A stretch of 64,000 bases of DNA from Shinella sp. H4-D48 (GTDB lineage: Bacteria > Pseudomonadota > Alphaproteobacteria > Rhizobiales > Rhizobiaceae): contig NZ_CP093337.1 of assembly GCF_022637395.1 (NCBI RefSeq), positions 62,001 to 126,000 of the forward strand, written 5' to 3'. The notes below the pieces were generated by a model. That model was not told where the DNA came from. It was given only the letters and a program-made list of their open reading frames with translations, and did not search any database. Position 1 is the first letter of the stretch. Every line of letters starts with the position of its first letter. Of the stretch, positions 63,755 through 64,000 are shown in pieces. The translations under genes were made by a program, and so were the position numbers.

Positions 63755-64000
63755 GGTCTTCGTTATTTTCCTGGCTTGGTTTGGTGTGCCGTTCGCCCGC
63801 TAGGCCCCTGCAATTGTCGATGATACTTGCACGCGGTTACTACGCTCGGCCTCAAATTTCCAGGTGACGCAAACCTGTTCAAAATGCGACCGGATTTATG
63901 GTAGGTGCATCTCAGCCAAGTGTTGACATTTATTTTGAAATACTGCAGTCGAATGCAGGTCACAACATTGGTACACACGGCACAAAATCGACGGATCGAA
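63755..64000. other. Right flank of the IS, no gene recognised
   Basis: The last 246 bases contain only a short minus-strand frame (63763-63978) without family resemblance. The missing 3' end of the integrase gene is not found here. Confidence 0.35.

Noticed and set aside
63763-63978. A 71-codon minus-strand frame at the window end
   Set aside because: No ribosome binding site or resemblance; probably chance in a short flank.

Overview
This window reads as a chromosomal segment of an alphaproteobacterium of the Rhizobiaceae (Rhizobium/Agrobacterium/Sinorhizobium/Shinella type). Three things point there: the high-GC coding style of the left part; the conserved order rplU-rpmA-GNAT-GNAT / EEP / obgE-proB-proA-nadD-rsfS-rlmH-envC-ctpA-deacetylase-rppH; and a bfd-bfr pair with an Irr-type iron control element upstream. 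The genus cannot be fixed from the sequence alone.

Region 1 (1 to about 28,140) is core housekeeping DNA. It holds the 5' part of a large NAD-glutamate dehydrogenase, pyridoxal kinase, a beta-carbonic anhydrase, a lytic transglycosylase, aspartate-semialdehyde dehydrogenase, an MHS-type MFS transporter with an unusual periplasmic insertion, a PAP2 phosphatase, leuD-ridA-leuB, a CitE-like lyase, bfd-bfr, rppH, envC-ctpA, the ribosome and cofactor cluster rlmH/rsfS/nadD, proline biosynthesis (proBA), obgE and ribosomal proteins L21 and L27.

Region 2 (28,143 to about 31,900) begins at a tRNA-Ser(CGA) gene and looks like the start of a genomic island. It has a Panacea-domain (DUF4065) antitoxin-like gene overlapping a small two-helix membrane protein gene, a secreted ClpP-like protein fused to two PAN/Apple-like domains, and a tyrosine recombinase whose last residues are replaced by an IS3-family insertion just after the catalytic tyrosine.

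Region 3 (31,868 to 63,754) is a surface-polysaccharide locus of lower and uneven base composition, bracketed by two apparently identical 1241-bp IS3-family copies in direct orientation. One half encodes a full pseudaminic acid pathway (PseB, C, a PseG-acetyltransferase fusion, I, F, and an associated methylase) plus a HisF-HisH-WbpG type amidotransferase trio. The other half encodes the start of the 2,3-diamino-glucuronic acid pathway (WbpA, B, D, E homologues) and a second, separate HisH-HisF-WbpG trio. Both trios probably convert an N-acetyl to an acetamidino group, so the polysaccharide may carry two different amidinated acidic sugars. A Wzx flippase, an EpsG/Wzy polymerase, an O-antigen ligase, a phosphoglycosyl transferase, GalE and several glycosyltransferases make this a complete Wzx/Wzy O-antigen-type system, with transposase wreckage scattered inside it.

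Functions are inferred from visible motifs and family resemblance; no database search was run. Several start codons were moved from the longest reading frame to sites with a better ribosome binding site or family fit, as noted in each entry.
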